The translations under genes were made by a program, and so were the position numbers. The notes beneath the pieces were generated by a model. It did not search any database and was not told where the DNA came from. It worked only from the letters and a program-made list of their open reading frames with translations. Of a stretch of DNA of 64,000 nt, positions 11,418 through 25,200 are shown piece by piece. Position 1 is the first letter of the stretch, and the number at the start of each line of letters is the position of its first letter. The DNA is from Parietaria judaica. Its lineage: Eukaryota; Streptophyta; Magnoliopsida; Rosales; Urticaceae. The stretch covers positions 1,364,001 to 1,428,000 of the forward strand of contig OX940871.1 in assembly GCA_954871525.1 (NCBI GenBank), given 5' to 3'.

Positions 11418-12506
11418 TTAGCTCGAGGCTTCCGAGATGCTGTTTAGCGAGGGTTGCCATGTCCTCGACTTGGCCGCTGCGGCGGAGGCGTTCGCTGACG
11501 ACGTGGAAGACGTTCCCGTCGTTGTCCTTGCCCGGTGTCTCTCGTGTTTCACTACCTAATAATGAGATATAATCGAATAAGATTAATCAAAAATCGTAAA
11601 TTGAGTATTTGAACTAGTATTTTAACAAGAATCCAAAAATTAATTATTTTAAATTATTAAATTTATAATGATAACAAAAAATAAAAAATAAGAACAATAT
11701 ATTATCACGTATCTTATGATATTCCTTTATATCATGCGCGTTACGTGTATGATAATGAGTTTCATTAACTACTGAACTACTTATTAATCAACTCAATCAT
11801 TTCATAATTACTGATTAATAAATTAGGCACACCACATGAGAATTAATTATTAATCCCAGTTTAAATTTAATATTTTTAAAATATAATTGTTTAATTCAGA
11901 AGGGGTAATTATGACAAAATTAATGCCGATTTAGGCAATAAATAAATAAAAATTAATTTTCATAAATATCGAAACGGAATTCTCACCTTGTTGTTCTTGT
12001 CGAGCTCAGATCCTGCAATCTCAACCCTAATTCCTCCTTCCGAAGATTGGCTTCTCTTCTGCTTGGCTTGCTTCTTCGCCCACAATCCCTTCATCACCTC
12101 TGCGAATCCCCAAATTCAGCCACAAAATCCGTCAATTTCGAGCTCGGAAGGATCAAAAATGGAGGAAGAAGTTCGATTCGGAGCGAGACGAACCTTGCGT
12201 CGTGATGAGGCGGTAGACCTGGCCGAGCACGAGCGTGTCCGTCGCCCGGAGCAGCTTGATGCGCGTGAGCCGCACGGAGCTGCTCTTCTCGGCGGCGGCG
12301 GCGGCGGCGGCGAGATTGGGCGGAGGATCGGCTTGGACGGCGGATTTCTGGGGGCAGAGAGTGGTGGAGATGAGGAGGGCGACGTAGTGGCCGGGGTTGG
12401 TCTTCATGACCTCGGCGGCGCTGACCGGCCAGAAGAGCTTCTCCGACTTGCCGCTCGGGTACTGGATCACGAGCGTCGCCGTGTCGACGGCTTGGCAGTT
12501 CCCCAT
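11418..12506 (-). CDS. PADRE (DUF4228) domain protein
   Basis: Three minus-strand exons, 12194-12506, 11987-12099 and 11418-11555, encode 187 aa. Phases close exactly. The family hallmarks are MGNCQAVDTATLVIQYPSGK at the N-terminus, the WPV(S/T)AAEVMKTNPGHYV core, and a basic C-terminal tail ending SRTWQPSLNSISE. MGNC would allow N-myristoylation at Gly2 with Cys4 acylation (inference). Alanine runs at about 66-72 and in the tail make exon 1 and exon 3 GC-rich compared with the AT-rich introns. PADRE proteins are plant-specific, often stress- or pathogen-responsive, and have no firmly known biochemistry. A CT-rich leader precedes the start on the coding strand. Confidence 0.9.
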
Positions 12507-12551
12507 TGCTGGCTTGCTTTCTCTCTCTACAGACGAAGAAGACGAAGATGA

Positions 12552-12573
12552 AGAGGAGAGAGAGAGAGAGAGG
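12552..12573. repeat. (GA)n / coding-strand (CT)n tract in the PADRE gene leader
   Basis: A GA run lies about 50 bp upstream of the minus-strand start codon, so the transcript would carry a CU-rich 5' leader. Confidence 0.65.
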
Positions 12574-12599
12574 TGTCTGGTTATGGCGATGGAGGTTTT

Positions 12600-14424
12600 A
12601 TAGCAGTGCTTCTTTCCTTTCGTTTCTTACCTCTTTGGATTTCTTATATATATATATATATATATATATACAAGATTTATAATAATATTCCTTTTTATTA
12701 TTTTATTACGATTTTGCCCTTACCTATCAACTTTCATTCATCTCTCTATATTTTAAGTGGTTGGAGACTTACTTACCACTAATTAATTTATTAATTAATT
12801 AGCTCTTTTAAGTATAGTGTAATAAAACTCGAAATTCTTGTACTAATTTTGTAAAATTCGAATATTTTTGTGATTTTGGATTTATTCGGAATTATGATTT
12901 ACTAATAACGATTTAAGATATGAAAATTCTGGATCCAGAACAAATATACGCTAAGTTCCGCTTGCGGTTTTTTTCTTATTCTTGGAGTATCGATTGAACT
13001 TCTTTTTTTTTAGTATTGTTTTATACATAAATTGACATGGATCGGAATTTTAAATTTGACGACTAAAGTTAAATAGCTTTTATTGAATAAACGAATTAAG
13101 TAAAATTATTTTTAAGTTATAAAAAAAGCATACTTTAAATTATGAGATTAGAATCTCGATTCTAATTCTTAATTTTGAGACGAATACAAAATTTGAATTT
13201 TTGCACACCATATTTACACCATTACTCATCACTCCGAGCCCAACGGCATGCCGCAACGGGCCGGCCGACGGCCCCGATGCTTGTAAGTATGTAAGTTGTA
13301 ACACACAAAAATCAAATTTCCACACCCATTTTAAGTATGAGATTATTTGTAGTTACACAAGGTAATCATTTTCTTTACCTTGCATATAAGGTAAAGTTGG
13401 TTGTGAGTTGTAATCCAAGAGAACGTGACGTGGCAAGCTCGGATTGGCTGGTTGGTGGAACACGAAGATAGTTTCTATTTTTGTTTTATTTAGGGGTAGA
13501 GGGGAATATTACGATAGTGCCACTGCATGTTATTTATGGAAACGGGTCAGATACGTTACATACTTTTGGTCTACCTTGAGTCTCTGATTAAATGCTGCCT
13601 ATACTCATGGCTTTTCTGTCTTCCTTGCCACGTCATCTTCTCATCCTTCAAAAAACCAAATATATTATATTAAAAATAATAATTATTTGAGGAAATTGTC
13701 ACTAACACCCCTGCAATTTTTTTTTGGTCTAGTATCTCTTTTCAACTTTTTATAATTGAAAAGGTAACAATTTAGCTTCTTTTTTTTTTTTTTGAAAGCT
13801 TAACAATTTAGCATATTATATCTTAGTAAAAATAATTTAAATTGTAATTTGTTCGGATTACGTCATTTGTTTTAAAGTATTTTCAACAATTTTACAATAT
13901 TATACGAAAGCGAACGTAAAATTGTTGGAAAATAAGTTATTGTTCTAAATAATATTAAAAGTTATCTTAAATATTCATTTTTTTCTTTTAATACTTTATA
14001 TTTTTTATGTTTTTATTTTATTTATATTTAACTTCAATAGTATTTAATAGTTCTTAAATAACTTAATTCATTTATTGTTTCAAAATTATTATATGTTCTA
14101 TCATATTGATCCTCGCTTAGTAATTAATCGATAAAACACGTATGCATAAGTAACGTGTTCTAGAAAAATCAAACACTTTTTGTAGTTTAATTGCACAAGG
14201 AAAGTGTGCTAAATTTGTAACGTAAGGATATTATGTTAAGAATTGAAATTTAGAGGGCAAAGTATACTCATATGTAAAATCGGGGTATCAATGTGAATTA
14301 GTCAATAAATTTAGCAGAAAAAGAAAATGGGTTGTTTGTTCATAACCGTTACAATATTATTTACGTGACTTAACTACTAATCTCCCATGCTTATATATAT
14401 TATATATATACACATCATACATAT

Positions 14425-14467
<43 letters not shown>

Positions 14468-15190
14468 CAATATAAACATAATTTTTAGAACTTTTAATTT
14501 CCTCACTCATTTTCCTTTTTTCTTTCTTTCTTTTAGTGTGTGAACGATTTAAATATTTTCGGTGTGGATGTACATTAAATAATATCAGTTGTATATATTA
14601 GAAAAATAAATTTATAAAACTAATTATCAATTATAATATCCTATGACTTTTGGAATAATACATGGCCCTTGGTGTGACATGTGACATATTAGAATTAAAT
14701 GTTTATAATCATATAGTATTTTTGTCAATGTTTTCGCATCATTTGTCACATACAATTCTTTTTGTCACAAAATATTCAACCTCTCAATATTCCACCATTA
14801 ATATAAATATACATGAATTCTATACCTATATAATGCATGCATGTATATGTACGTTTATTAATAATTATATGATATAGTTTAATACTTATATATCACCGTA
14901 TTAATGTAAATATACTCATCTGAAAACGTGAAGCTTCCAAGCTTCATAATAAATAAGCCGGCCAAATTTGAATTTCAATTATGAAATTTATTGGGAAAAT
15001 TAACTCCGATGGGACTAAAATAAATTGCAATGGACCACAAAATAAAGGTCCACAAAAAGTTATAGAATTTAAATTTGAATTTTTTTTGTAATTATTCAAT
15101 TTGACGTATGATTATTATTATCGCATGCACTTGGAGACTAGTGACACTGTAATATTATAAACAAGATCAGAACTACAAATGTTGTTATTC

Positions 15191-15230
<40 letters not shown>

Positions 15231-18200
15231 TATATGGCTGTATATATATATATATACGTAATCATGCGAATATGGACTCCAAGAATCCATAGTATCCGAT
15301 CTTTAATAGAATCATCTTAAATTGGAATTCTGATTTAAAACAACATAACTGGAAACGGAAATTTTTGTCCCGAATTTACTCGATGAAAATAAAAATCATT
15401 ATCGGCTCACTGCATTTCCAACATTTTGAAACTATATATTTGGCGTATTAATTAAATAAAACTATATTCAACGATATTTTGTATAAATAATATATGCATA
15501 TATTATAAATATTATGTAAATAGTGTTTCGTAATACAAATATTATATCAGACGGTCTAAATTTTGATTCCGAATATTTTCATTAAGTGGTCAAATTCGAA
15601 GAAACTCTTGATTCGACTATATTCACAACTATAATTTATAAGTAGTATGCATGGAAGAAAGGGTAATTTCTTTTTTTCTTTTTTCTTATTTTCTTTTACC
15701 ATTTGATGAAAAGAAAAGAAAGGAAGAAAAAAAAAGGTGAGAAAGAGCAGAATAAAAAGAAAGTAAATAAAAAAATAGATTTTGGTCGCAAGAACACAAC
15801 ACAAAACAACAGTCTTTTGAATGTCTCTTAACATTAGAATCCATTCCTAACCAACAAGACAAGCAATGAGTGCGTGTCGCGCGTGAACCTCTTATTTGAC
15901 CATCACCTTTTATCATTCTGCTCATCACTATCTATATATCTCATATAATATAAAATATTTTTAATTTATTTTTCAGGGTACTTTTTTTTTCTTCTTCTGG
16001 GAAATGGGTATTTATGTAAGGAACTTTTTGATGATCCACGCAATGTTACAAAAAAGGAAAGTTCAAAAAAAGAGAGAAACAATATGAATTATGTGAATAT
16101 GAACGTGTTTCTCTTTTGTATTTATTATTTGCATAAATTGACGTTTCATGATATCCAACGTTCATTTTCTTTGTCTTAAGAATAAGAAGAATGTTATCTC
16201 TCTTTATCTCCACATGAACAACATTTTCTAGCAAGATGCCATGAAGTTGAACCATATGGTTGATACCGATACCGGTACCAACTCGTAAATTATAAGATTT
16301 TATTAGTATACCGATCACTAACCGGTTTAATTCCACTGTTCATACTATATCATATGACTTCTACTAGTCATATGGGACTATACGACGGATTTGGCTCAAA
16401 AATAAAATCTCTAGCGAGGCGAAGCGATGTCTCATGCTTTTTTTTGTAAGTTCATGTTGATTTTCTCTACCGTGGTCTCAAAATTTCCACTCTTTTTTTT
16501 TTGTAGGTGTCATGTTAATTTCTTTTACATATTTTTCGTCGGTATTCTAAAAAATTAAGAAGAATGTGTCATGGTTTGCATCGATAGTCGTGGTTTAAAA
16601 GACGCGATATCGTGTCAAAATATCTGCCGATAAGCTAAAGGAATGAAATTTCGAAATGAAACTATATGATTTCGATTATGAATAGAGGCGTTCATGTATG
16701 AAATCATGGTATGTACAAAGCATATTTTGTTATATGAAACTACAAGATCATTTTTAATGTAGTAAAACATAAGCTTGGATGTAGTTCATGTTATAAAATA
16801 TTTTTCAGACATAACAATTCTAAGAACACGGCGGTAAAAGGAAATTTTATACCTTCGTGAAAATTTGTACGACGGAAAAAAGAAAATTATCTACCGTGAT
16901 TACGAAAATTTGCACAAAGGAAAAAGAATATTATCTTGCACGCCTTGCACGATATTTTTTAACCCCTAGTGCAATCTCAGAAGATACAATTGAAGATCAA
17001 TATTTTATTTCTCATGCTATAAAAGAATATAATGATGATCAATAATATTTAATATATATATATACACATATTAATTTAGAGAAAGACATCGACCAACAGC
17101 AAGATTCAAAGGTTGATAATAAGATTAGTCAATGGTATCATCAACCGACTTTATAATAAAAACAAATAATTTAAAACTACATTTTATTTATGAGTCCCCT
17201 ATTTTATTCTTCAGGGGCATCTTTTTCCAATTTTTTTCAATGGCATTAAATGAATGTTTGAACTTTGAAAACTCGTCACACAAAAAAAGACCCCACGTAT
17301 GTCTTATATATACTATAAACCTATGTTTAACAATTAACATAATGCTAATATATGTACATCATAAATAATAAAAATCTTAGTAAGAGACTAAGAGTACACC
17401 AACTATAATATACACGTAGTTTAGCATTACACGCGCTTTATAAATTTGCATGATTTGAGCGTCTCACAAGAAGCCATGTCACGTATTATACGTAATACGT
17501 ACAGATACATGTAATATGTGTTTTTATATATATACATATCCATGCTAATTGATTCCTATATAGTAAATAGTATTAAGTTTGACGTGAAAAAGTGGGTCCC
17601 GACCCTTTATATATGAAAAGATTTTCCTGCCTTGGTAGAAATATTAATGGTACGAGTACGACTATTTCAATGGTCCCACTGTATGTATAATATATGTATA
17701 CCTAACTACTTTTTATTGTATAGTTGTATTATCACAAATTTTTTTACATCTAATTATCACTCATCCATTATTAGGGTTTAAAATATATAACCATGACACT
17801 GCCTCTAACAAAAAGGTCAGAAAATATGCATAAATTAAAGAGAGAGAAAAAATATGGAAATGATATTATTCAAATTGTTAGACATTGTCATTTACAATAA
17901 ATGTATTTTTTTTCTTCTTCTATAAAATCATGCGTGATATTCATCTTCATATATATTAATATACAAAAAAATAGGTATAAATAAAGAATGAATTTGTAAA
18001 GTCAACTTGTTTTTCAATAATAATTTATATAATCATAAACGTTAATGTTTTTATTTTATTATTTATAATTGGTTAGGACTTAGGACCGTTAGGTAGTATC
18101 TTGTGATGACATTACGTACTAATAATAATGCAAAGTCTTGAATGTAAATATTCTGTTGCACATGATTAATATTTGCATGTTATTTGAGTTAGTACGTAAT

Positions 18201-18438
18201 GATCCTTATGCAATGAACGTGAATCTAATAAATTGATATTCCGAGAGATTTATATTTAAGAGACTAGTGTTGAACATATTTTTTGGTATTATATCACAAT
18301 TATTTCATATACTATTCTAATTTCAATACGATTCGAAGCTTGAGAACGCGGGTGTGTAATAGTAAGCATCTATAAGCTTAAATATATAACAATCTTAGGT
18401 AATAGCTTAGGCATTTATGCCACAACAATAAGCCTCTA
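12600..18438. other. Gene-poor AT-rich intergenic region
   Basis: No coding gene could be supported. There are long (TA)n tracts at about 12643-12671, 14425-14462 and 15195-15227. A short GC-rich patch at about 13235-13280 stands out but has no readable coding sense. The open frames seen are short and low-complexity. Confidence 0.6.
14425..14462. repeat. (TA)n microsatellite
   Basis: Uninterrupted TA dinucleotides, about 19 units. Confidence 0.85.
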
Positions 18439-18443
18439 TATAC

Positions 18444-19132
18444 TGTTAAGGTCAGATTTTGTCAAATCTTTCCTCAACACTGTTTGGTGTCGTTTTATGT
18501 GCAAACGACATCAATTAAAGGCAAGACCACTTGAAGATTTCAGGCTTATTAGAAGACAGGGTGAATTAAGACCCAGCAAGCAAAAAGCCCATAAGAAGTC
18601 ATCTGCCAGAGCCCAAGACCTCATCGCGACAAGATAGTTCATCGGGTAGAAGCTCATCGAAGGAGAACATCATCGAGAAAGCCAAATCGAATTAAAAGAA
18701 GAAGCTATTCGAGATCGCGAGAAAGGAGGAAGGCCAGCTCATTCAGTTGAGGATTTCGTGGGATATCCAACGCAAATAAGGGAGGTTAACAACGATCATA
18801 GCGAAACAGAAGGAAACCCTAGCATAATTCGTGGGAACAATCTAGAAGACCTTCAATCCTATAAATCTGCATGTAAACTCAGTGTAAATTCATTCAGTAC
18901 CATTATATCGTGAGTTTTGAGAGAAGTATTTTTGAGTTCTCGAGTTTGCTTATTCATAGTATTCTCGATTTCCCAAGGATTAAAGTGTGTAATCTTCGAT
19001 TGTCCGAGCTATTAAACGGAAGAAACCGGGTCCTCTCGGAATCACAATAAATCAAGGATATTTGTATTCATAATTATTTGTGTTATTTTGATTATCTTTG
19101 TGACTGTAAGGTGGTGAAAATCGCCATCTACA
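18444..19132 (+). mobile_element. Probable solo LTR, 689 bp
   Basis: The segment begins TGTTAAGG and ends CATCTACA (TG...CA). It is flanked by TATAC on the left and TATAG on the right, a 5-bp target duplication with one mismatch. Inside are a TATAAAT box at about 18860 and AATAAA near 19046, in the order expected of U3-R-U5. The body is less AT-rich than its flanks. No gag-pol coding sequence follows and no primer-binding site is clear, so a solo LTR from recombination is the best reading. The family is unknown. Confidence 0.5.
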
Positions 19133-19137
19133 TATAG

Positions 19138-22100
19138 TATGGTAAATTGCAGGGATTTCAGTTCCCTAACCATTTTAAGTGTTAGCAAACATGCACAACG
19201 TGGGTTAACTGTGAAATTCATTACTCTTTCTGTTAAGGGACGTAAACTGGAATTGATGTTGCATCTTATTATCGCCAAATATCATGCCGATATCTTATTT
19301 GAACGGGATTTCAGATCTCAACCTTTCAAAGTGTTGGCAGGAGGTAAATAAAAAAACCTTTTCACCACCACTCTTAACTACTCTGGGTTGCCAAATTATA
19401 TCATGTCGATATCGAATTTGAACTCGGACGAAGGCCTCTCGAGAATAAATCACATGACTCTCTTTTTCACGATAACTTCTCCATCGTATTTCTTAGACAA
19501 ACTATCCATTTCTTCATGGGCAGGGCTAATTAGAAAGTTGGGGATCCGAAACTCCTGTTGGTCAAAATTGTGCATTATTGCCGCAATTTACTATGTATAT
19601 TATATATTTTTGCCAATCTTTTTCTTTTTTTATTCATTAAAAACGATATCATGTGCATGCAAGTTTGTTTTGGGTGTTTTAGAAGATAATCCAACGTATA
19701 TAATATTATAATCTTTATATAATGACATGCTTAACCTTCTTTCTAGTCATTCTATTGAGAGAACTTCTCTGATAAACGTCAAACGTTTGACTCATCTCGA
19801 AGTTGAAGAACTTCTCTAATGGAATCAAGAAAAGGTCACTACTCACTAAGAAATATGGACAAAATTATTTGAGCATGCAAATTAAATAATACATAACAAA
19901 AATAAACATTGCATTACCTTTTAATCATGCTGTGACACAGTAAGAAAAAATAACGTCACATGTGTGGATTTTATTTTAATTTACAAAACGAAACTAGGTC
20001 ACATTTCACGTGCAAAAGTGTAGAAATCAATATCTCGAGAAACTATATATGAAGTATTCAAAAAAATAAAATAAAATAAAGCATCAAATTTAGTGGTGTG
20101 AAAGATGAGCAAAACCCTGCAAAGCATTGAGAATTTCGATATATCTACCTATCTTGGAAAATTCTCACTTGGATTAAATTGGTTTCACATTTATCGACAG
20201 ACTAGAGATAAATAAATAATAAATATTATAAATAAAACATGCATGAGATTATGATGATCTATCATTTAGGGCCATGAAAACATCTGACACAGGTCTCATT
20301 AACTTGGATTACTTGCATATTAAGGTATGAAAAATCTATTAATGGTGTTTTATAGTATTAATATATTAATCACTACCAAGTACCAACTACAAAGCAATTT
20401 TATATTCTCTAGCTACCATGTAATATATGAGCTAGCTATATTACTTGATAAATATATTTATATGGTCATGAAATTTTTTAATCTACCAGCTTAATTAGGG
20501 TTTTGATTGTATAAGTGAAAAAGAAGGAAAAAGGTTAATGGTAAATTTTTTTGAAATAATTACTTTGTCATTATCGGTCATTGAGCGAGAAATTAGAAAT
20601 TTGTAGATTAAGCTATCTACGTTATATCTAACTATCAAAATTATAAGTTATTCTCGAAAGCTTTACATTAAAAAATTATTTATTTATAGAAAGTAATTGA
20701 TATAAATAATATTATAATTATGAAACACGACGTATAGATGAGTCGGCTGACCAGCTTTGGAAATCCGTCTCGCCCGCCTCATTAAAAGTCATATTTAAAC
20801 TAAATTTTCGGACCGAATCACGTAAAATATCACGCATTTCTTACTTCTTTTTCATTGATTTAATTTAATGTTCAAACTAGACTAAGTTAAAGACAAGGAT
20901 AGCTTATCAGTTAAGTAAGCAAAATATATAAATATATATATTACGTTATTGCTTGAAATTGTACCTACTAAATGGGATCCTCTAGGGTTTGGTGTTACTA
21001 ATTAAGAGAAGGAAATCAAAATAATAAATGCTAAAATCTGTACTTTTTATCTCTGACATAACACTCGTCTGACAAGCCCAAATCTTGAAAAGCATTTCTG
21101 AATTAATTTAATATAATGAATATGCAGGGCATGTGAAATATTAGCTAGGTATAATAATATTGATTATTGGCTAAAATCAATTAAATCTCACCCTTTAAAT
21201 AAATAATTGCCCTTCTCTTCTTTTTCTGCAAACATGGGTGTTACATATATAATTGATTAAGATAATAATTTGGGCACAGAATCTGCACAGCCATATGCAA
21301 TAATTAAATGCAAAATCTTCAACTTCCAAAAAAATATTATATATATATATGAAACTAGTGGGTGCAATTGAGCTTGTTTTCATTTTCAAGAATTTAATTG
21401 GGTGGAAAATGGGAATATGCAACAGTTTTGGGGTCCACTTGTCATTGCCTAAACATTTAAGGGCCAAACTAGACCTTCACCAAACAGCCAAGGGTGTGTC
21501 CATGTCCATGGGGATTTTTGTTCAAAGCTGCTTTTTTTTTTAATAGGTAACATTAGTGATCGAGGTTACGATGTATATTACATTATTATATATATTCACT
21601 GCATGAAAAGGTGTTATTATTGGTTAAGTTTACAAATGTAAATGAGACATTCATCTGAGTCTCATAATTGAACCCCTGACCTCTTAAATGGAGGTACAGT
21701 GGAGTTAACACTAAGCCAAGCTTTTTTGGTAGTTGATACTGATCTTTGTTTCTTTCACACACATAATTTTATTTTATTGGGTCCAACTAATTTGTAATTT
21801 TCTTTGTCATTTAAGCATTGTGTTTAGATCTCAATATTTATTTTTTTACTCCATATATTATTGCTTTGTAGTCTCTCTCTTTCAAATGTGTAAATTGTAG
21901 TCATTTTCCCGTGTCCGTCAAATTCGAAGTCTCGAGCAGTGCAGATATTAGTGTTTTGAGATAGAATGCTCAAAATGATACTAGTATTTGTATTGAACGT
22001 GACTTAAATGTAACGAAAAGAACGACTAAAAGCTCGAATTACAAGTTTAGAGAGGAAATAGGTAAAAAAAAATATAAAAACGATACTACGATGACATGAG

Positions 22101-23498
22101 AAGTTTGGATCTTGAAAATTATTTCTTACTCTTCAAACTTCTTTTATTTTATTTTCTTTTAAATTTATAAATTGTAGTTTTAACTTTGACAAAACAGACT
22201 ACTTTGTAAAAATACAAAAAAAAAAAAAAAATTGTTGTCATAGTACAATTTTATGGTGAAGGTTTATAAAAATGAAAGTTAGGCATAGTTGTAATTAAGG
22301 CCAATCATTTCTAAATTACTATTTTCTTATCTTTTTTTGTTTTTATTGATTTCCATTTCCTTAAATTAATACTTTATTTGGCATATTATGGGCTCTATAA
22401 TTGTATTCAGGTAAATAAATATCCACCAAACAGCATACATGATGTTTTGGGGATTTTTGTTAGGAAGTTTGGTTTGTGTTCCTCTCACCATTTCATGTCC
22501 ATATTATGTCCTCACATAAGCCAAAAAACATTACTTATCCTTAATATTTGTTTATGATCATCTACATATATTATGGTTATTAGTTTATAAATTCCAACTC
22601 ATTTGAATTATTGGATCTCAACTTAACACTTGTCAATCATTGCAATTTAGACAAATAAATAAGAAAAAGGGAAGGTAATATAATGAAGAAAAGTGGCATG
22701 AAGGATATATTTTTGTTGTAAAAAATGGTACTAATTTAAGCATAGTGATATACAAATAGTGATAACTTATGCAAAGTTCAAGAGCATGATTTTTTTTTTT
22801 GAAGGAGTTCAAGAACATGAGCTAGTGCTTGTATTGTATGTATCATTTAAAATCTCTTGGAACCTAAAAATGGAGTAATTGGAGGGAATGCCCCTTAACT
22901 TTGAAGGTTAGTTCACTTTTCTATTTGAATTTTAATTTTTTTTTACAACAATGTCCTTTATACTTCAAAGAATATCATGTCGCCACCAATACGTTAAAAA
23001 AACAAAAATACTTAGGTCGAACACATACTTTGTTCGATAGTATAATCATCAATTCTATTATTTTACTCTACTTTTACAAGATTTTTATTGTAATCGCTTT
23101 TAAATAACTATGCTCAACGATTACTTCACAATAGCCTGTATTGAGATTCTAATGCTTGATCTCGTTCGGTAATTATTAAGCAAATATTTTCGAAGAAGTC
23201 ATGTTTTGTACACGAGTCATCATTTTCAATGAATGGAGATGGATGTGTTACTTTTCCGAAAATGTAGAAGAAGGTCATTGACTGCCAAAATAAAAATTTA
23301 GAAGATAAACTTCATCAACTACATAATTATGAGGCTTTAGTAACAATTTTAAATTTAAAAGGGGTCAAACGAATGCTTAAATAAAATGAGGATAGCCATA
23401 GGCCCAGCCAAATAGTGGTGTTGAGTTGTTAGGCTCAAGGAACACCTCCTGCTTTCTGCCATTTGACCATCCCACACGAATCTAAGTCACTCATACAC

Positions 23499-23529
<31 letters not shown>

Positions 23530-23879
23530 TATATATACACCTATATAATAGAATTATTGATTCCAATATTTCTCGTGTTAAAAGCCATGTCCTTGATATC
23601 TCTTTAATTTTGACTCGTTAGATAACCTTTTTGCAATTGAGATTTATCTATTTCTTACAAACAAATTTAAGAAAAACAAAATGTAAGATCATAAAGAAAA
23701 TAATACATAAGTCACATTTCTACTTGAGAAATTTCATATAATAACATTCAGTACACTATAAATTTTATTATTAATTTTCAAAATAATATTTTCAAATACC
23801 AAAATACTAAAATGTCCTTATTGCTGTCTAATTTTAGGACGTATTAGTCTTATAATATGGACATATATCGTCCTGAAAA
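19138..23879. other. Gene-poor AT-rich intergenic region
   Basis: No gene was supported. It contains one minus-strand SINE (listed separately) and poly(A)/(T) runs. A short plus-strand frame beginning at 19139 directly after the LTR has no recognised domain. Confidence 0.55.
21598..21728 (-). mobile_element. tRNA-derived SINE
   Basis: Read on the minus strand, an A-box-like TGGCTTAGTGTTAACTCC (21701-21718) is followed by a B-box-like GGGTTCAATT (about 21666-21676). This is the internal RNA polymerase III promoter layout of a tRNA-derived SINE. The body runs into a TA-rich 3' end. It cannot fold as an intact tRNA, so it is a retroposon and not a tRNA gene. Confidence 0.6.
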
Positions 23880-24360
23880 GGTTGTTTGGTAACATGAAAT
23901 TGAAAAGATTGTTTTAAGAATTATGAAAACTTGAGAGTTAATTATAGAATTTGTGGTGTATTGAGGGGTATTTTATGAAGTTTCCTTTATATAATAACAT
24001 TATAATTGTAACTTAGATTTTCAGGGGGGGGAGATGTTAGCTGCGATTTACCCATTAAATTTAATCGGTAACTTTGTCCACATACTTTTTCTTTTCTTTT
24101 CAAAAAGACCTATTAAGGATATTTTGGTAACATGAAATTTGAAAAATATGTTCTAAGAATTATGAAAAACTTGAGAGTTAATTATAGAATTTGTGGTGTA
24201 TTGAAGGTTATTTTATGAAGTTTCCTTTACATATCGTATATACATTATAACTGTATCTTAGATTTTCAGGAAAAAAAAAAAAACATGTCAGCTGCGATTT
24301 ACCCATTAAACTTAGTCGGTAACTTTGTCCGTATACTTTTTCTTTTCTTTTCAAAAAGTC
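23880..24360. repeat. Tandem duplication of a ~240-bp unit
   Basis: Copy one (about 23880-24119) and copy two (about 24120-24360) share long blocks: TTGGTAACATGAAATT, AACTTGAGAGTTAATTATAG, TTTGTGGTGTATTGA, GCTGCGATTTACCCATTAAA and ACTTTTTCTTTTCTTTTC. They differ by point changes and a poly(G) versus poly(A) run in the middle (about 24025 and about 24271). Confidence 0.9.
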
Positions 24361-24459
24361 CATCGATTAACCAATTGCTCGTCGCCGTACCAGTTAACTA
24401 GTTAAGTGGAGGTAAAATTTCATGTCTTATGTGTGTGTGTATATATATATATACATATA

Positions 24460-24634
24460 CAGTTGAACCTCTATAAATTAATAAGGTTGGGACCAGACAA
24501 ATTTATTATATTATCGAGTTTATTAATTTATCGAGGTAAAAATTGAACTACGTTAGTATAGTCGGGATCAGAAAAAATTATTAATTAATCGCGATTATTA
24601 ATTTATCGAGTATTAATTTACAGAGGTTCTAGTG
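24460..24634. mobile_element. Emigrant/pogo-like MITE, 175 bp
   Basis: The 5' end CAGTTGAACCTCTATAAATT is matched by an inverted 3' end reading CACTAGAACCTCTGTAAATT, and TA flanks both sides as the target duplication. CAGTxxAACCTCTATAAATTAATA is the type of terminus I recall for plant Tc1/mariner-pogo MITEs of the Emigrant group. There is no coding capacity. Confidence 0.8.
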
Positions 24635-25075
24635 TATATGATTATAAAGTTGAAAAGTAGACAAGATAAATGATTAAGAGCATGTGAATATTGAAGTGAG
24701 ATGCACATCAAAAGGGTCCAGAAGAAAAGGTGATGGTTGCGTATCATCACATCATACACTAACTTAGCTTACTATGCAATGCAGTGTGAGACGAGACGAG
24801 CTACTTCAAGTCAACTTCTTTCCTTCCACACATCAACTCTCCATGAGTACCGAGTAAATACATGCACTCTCTTTGCTAAACAATCAACAAAAAAAAAAAA
24901 AAAAAAAAAACACATACATTAAAGCATATTTGTATCTAGGTTTTACCGTCCGGTAATTGATCTATGGTCCAATTTTACGGGGTAAGGATTAATGTTAACC
25001 GACGGGGTGGCCCGGTCGTTGAACATTGATTTGCACGTTTTCTTAATTTTTCAATTCTAGTAAAAGGATTGACAA

Positions 25076-25200
25076 GATGTGCTTAGTCTAGTGGTAACAA
25101 GCACATCACTTAAGACATTAGAGGTCTTGAGTTCGACTCACTATGGGAGTAGGAGTGAGATCCAAAGATCCTCATATATATATATAATAATAAGAAAAAA
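25076..25200 (+). mobile_element. tRNA-derived SINE
   Basis: An A-box TTAGTCTAGTGG (25083-25094) and a B-box GAGTTCGACTC (25129-25139) are spaced as in a polymerase III promoter. A TATATA/TAATAA tract and an A-run follow at the 3' end. The region between the boxes does not form a standard tRNA, so this is a SINE. Confidence 0.75.

Noticed and set aside
11321..11572. Plus-strand frame over PADRE exon 3
   Set aside because: Antisense to exon 3, which ends in the family tail RTWQPSLNSISE on the minus strand.
25076..25200. tRNA gene
   Set aside because: A and B boxes are present but the arms do not pair into a cloverleaf and a TA/A-rich tail follows; a SINE fits better.
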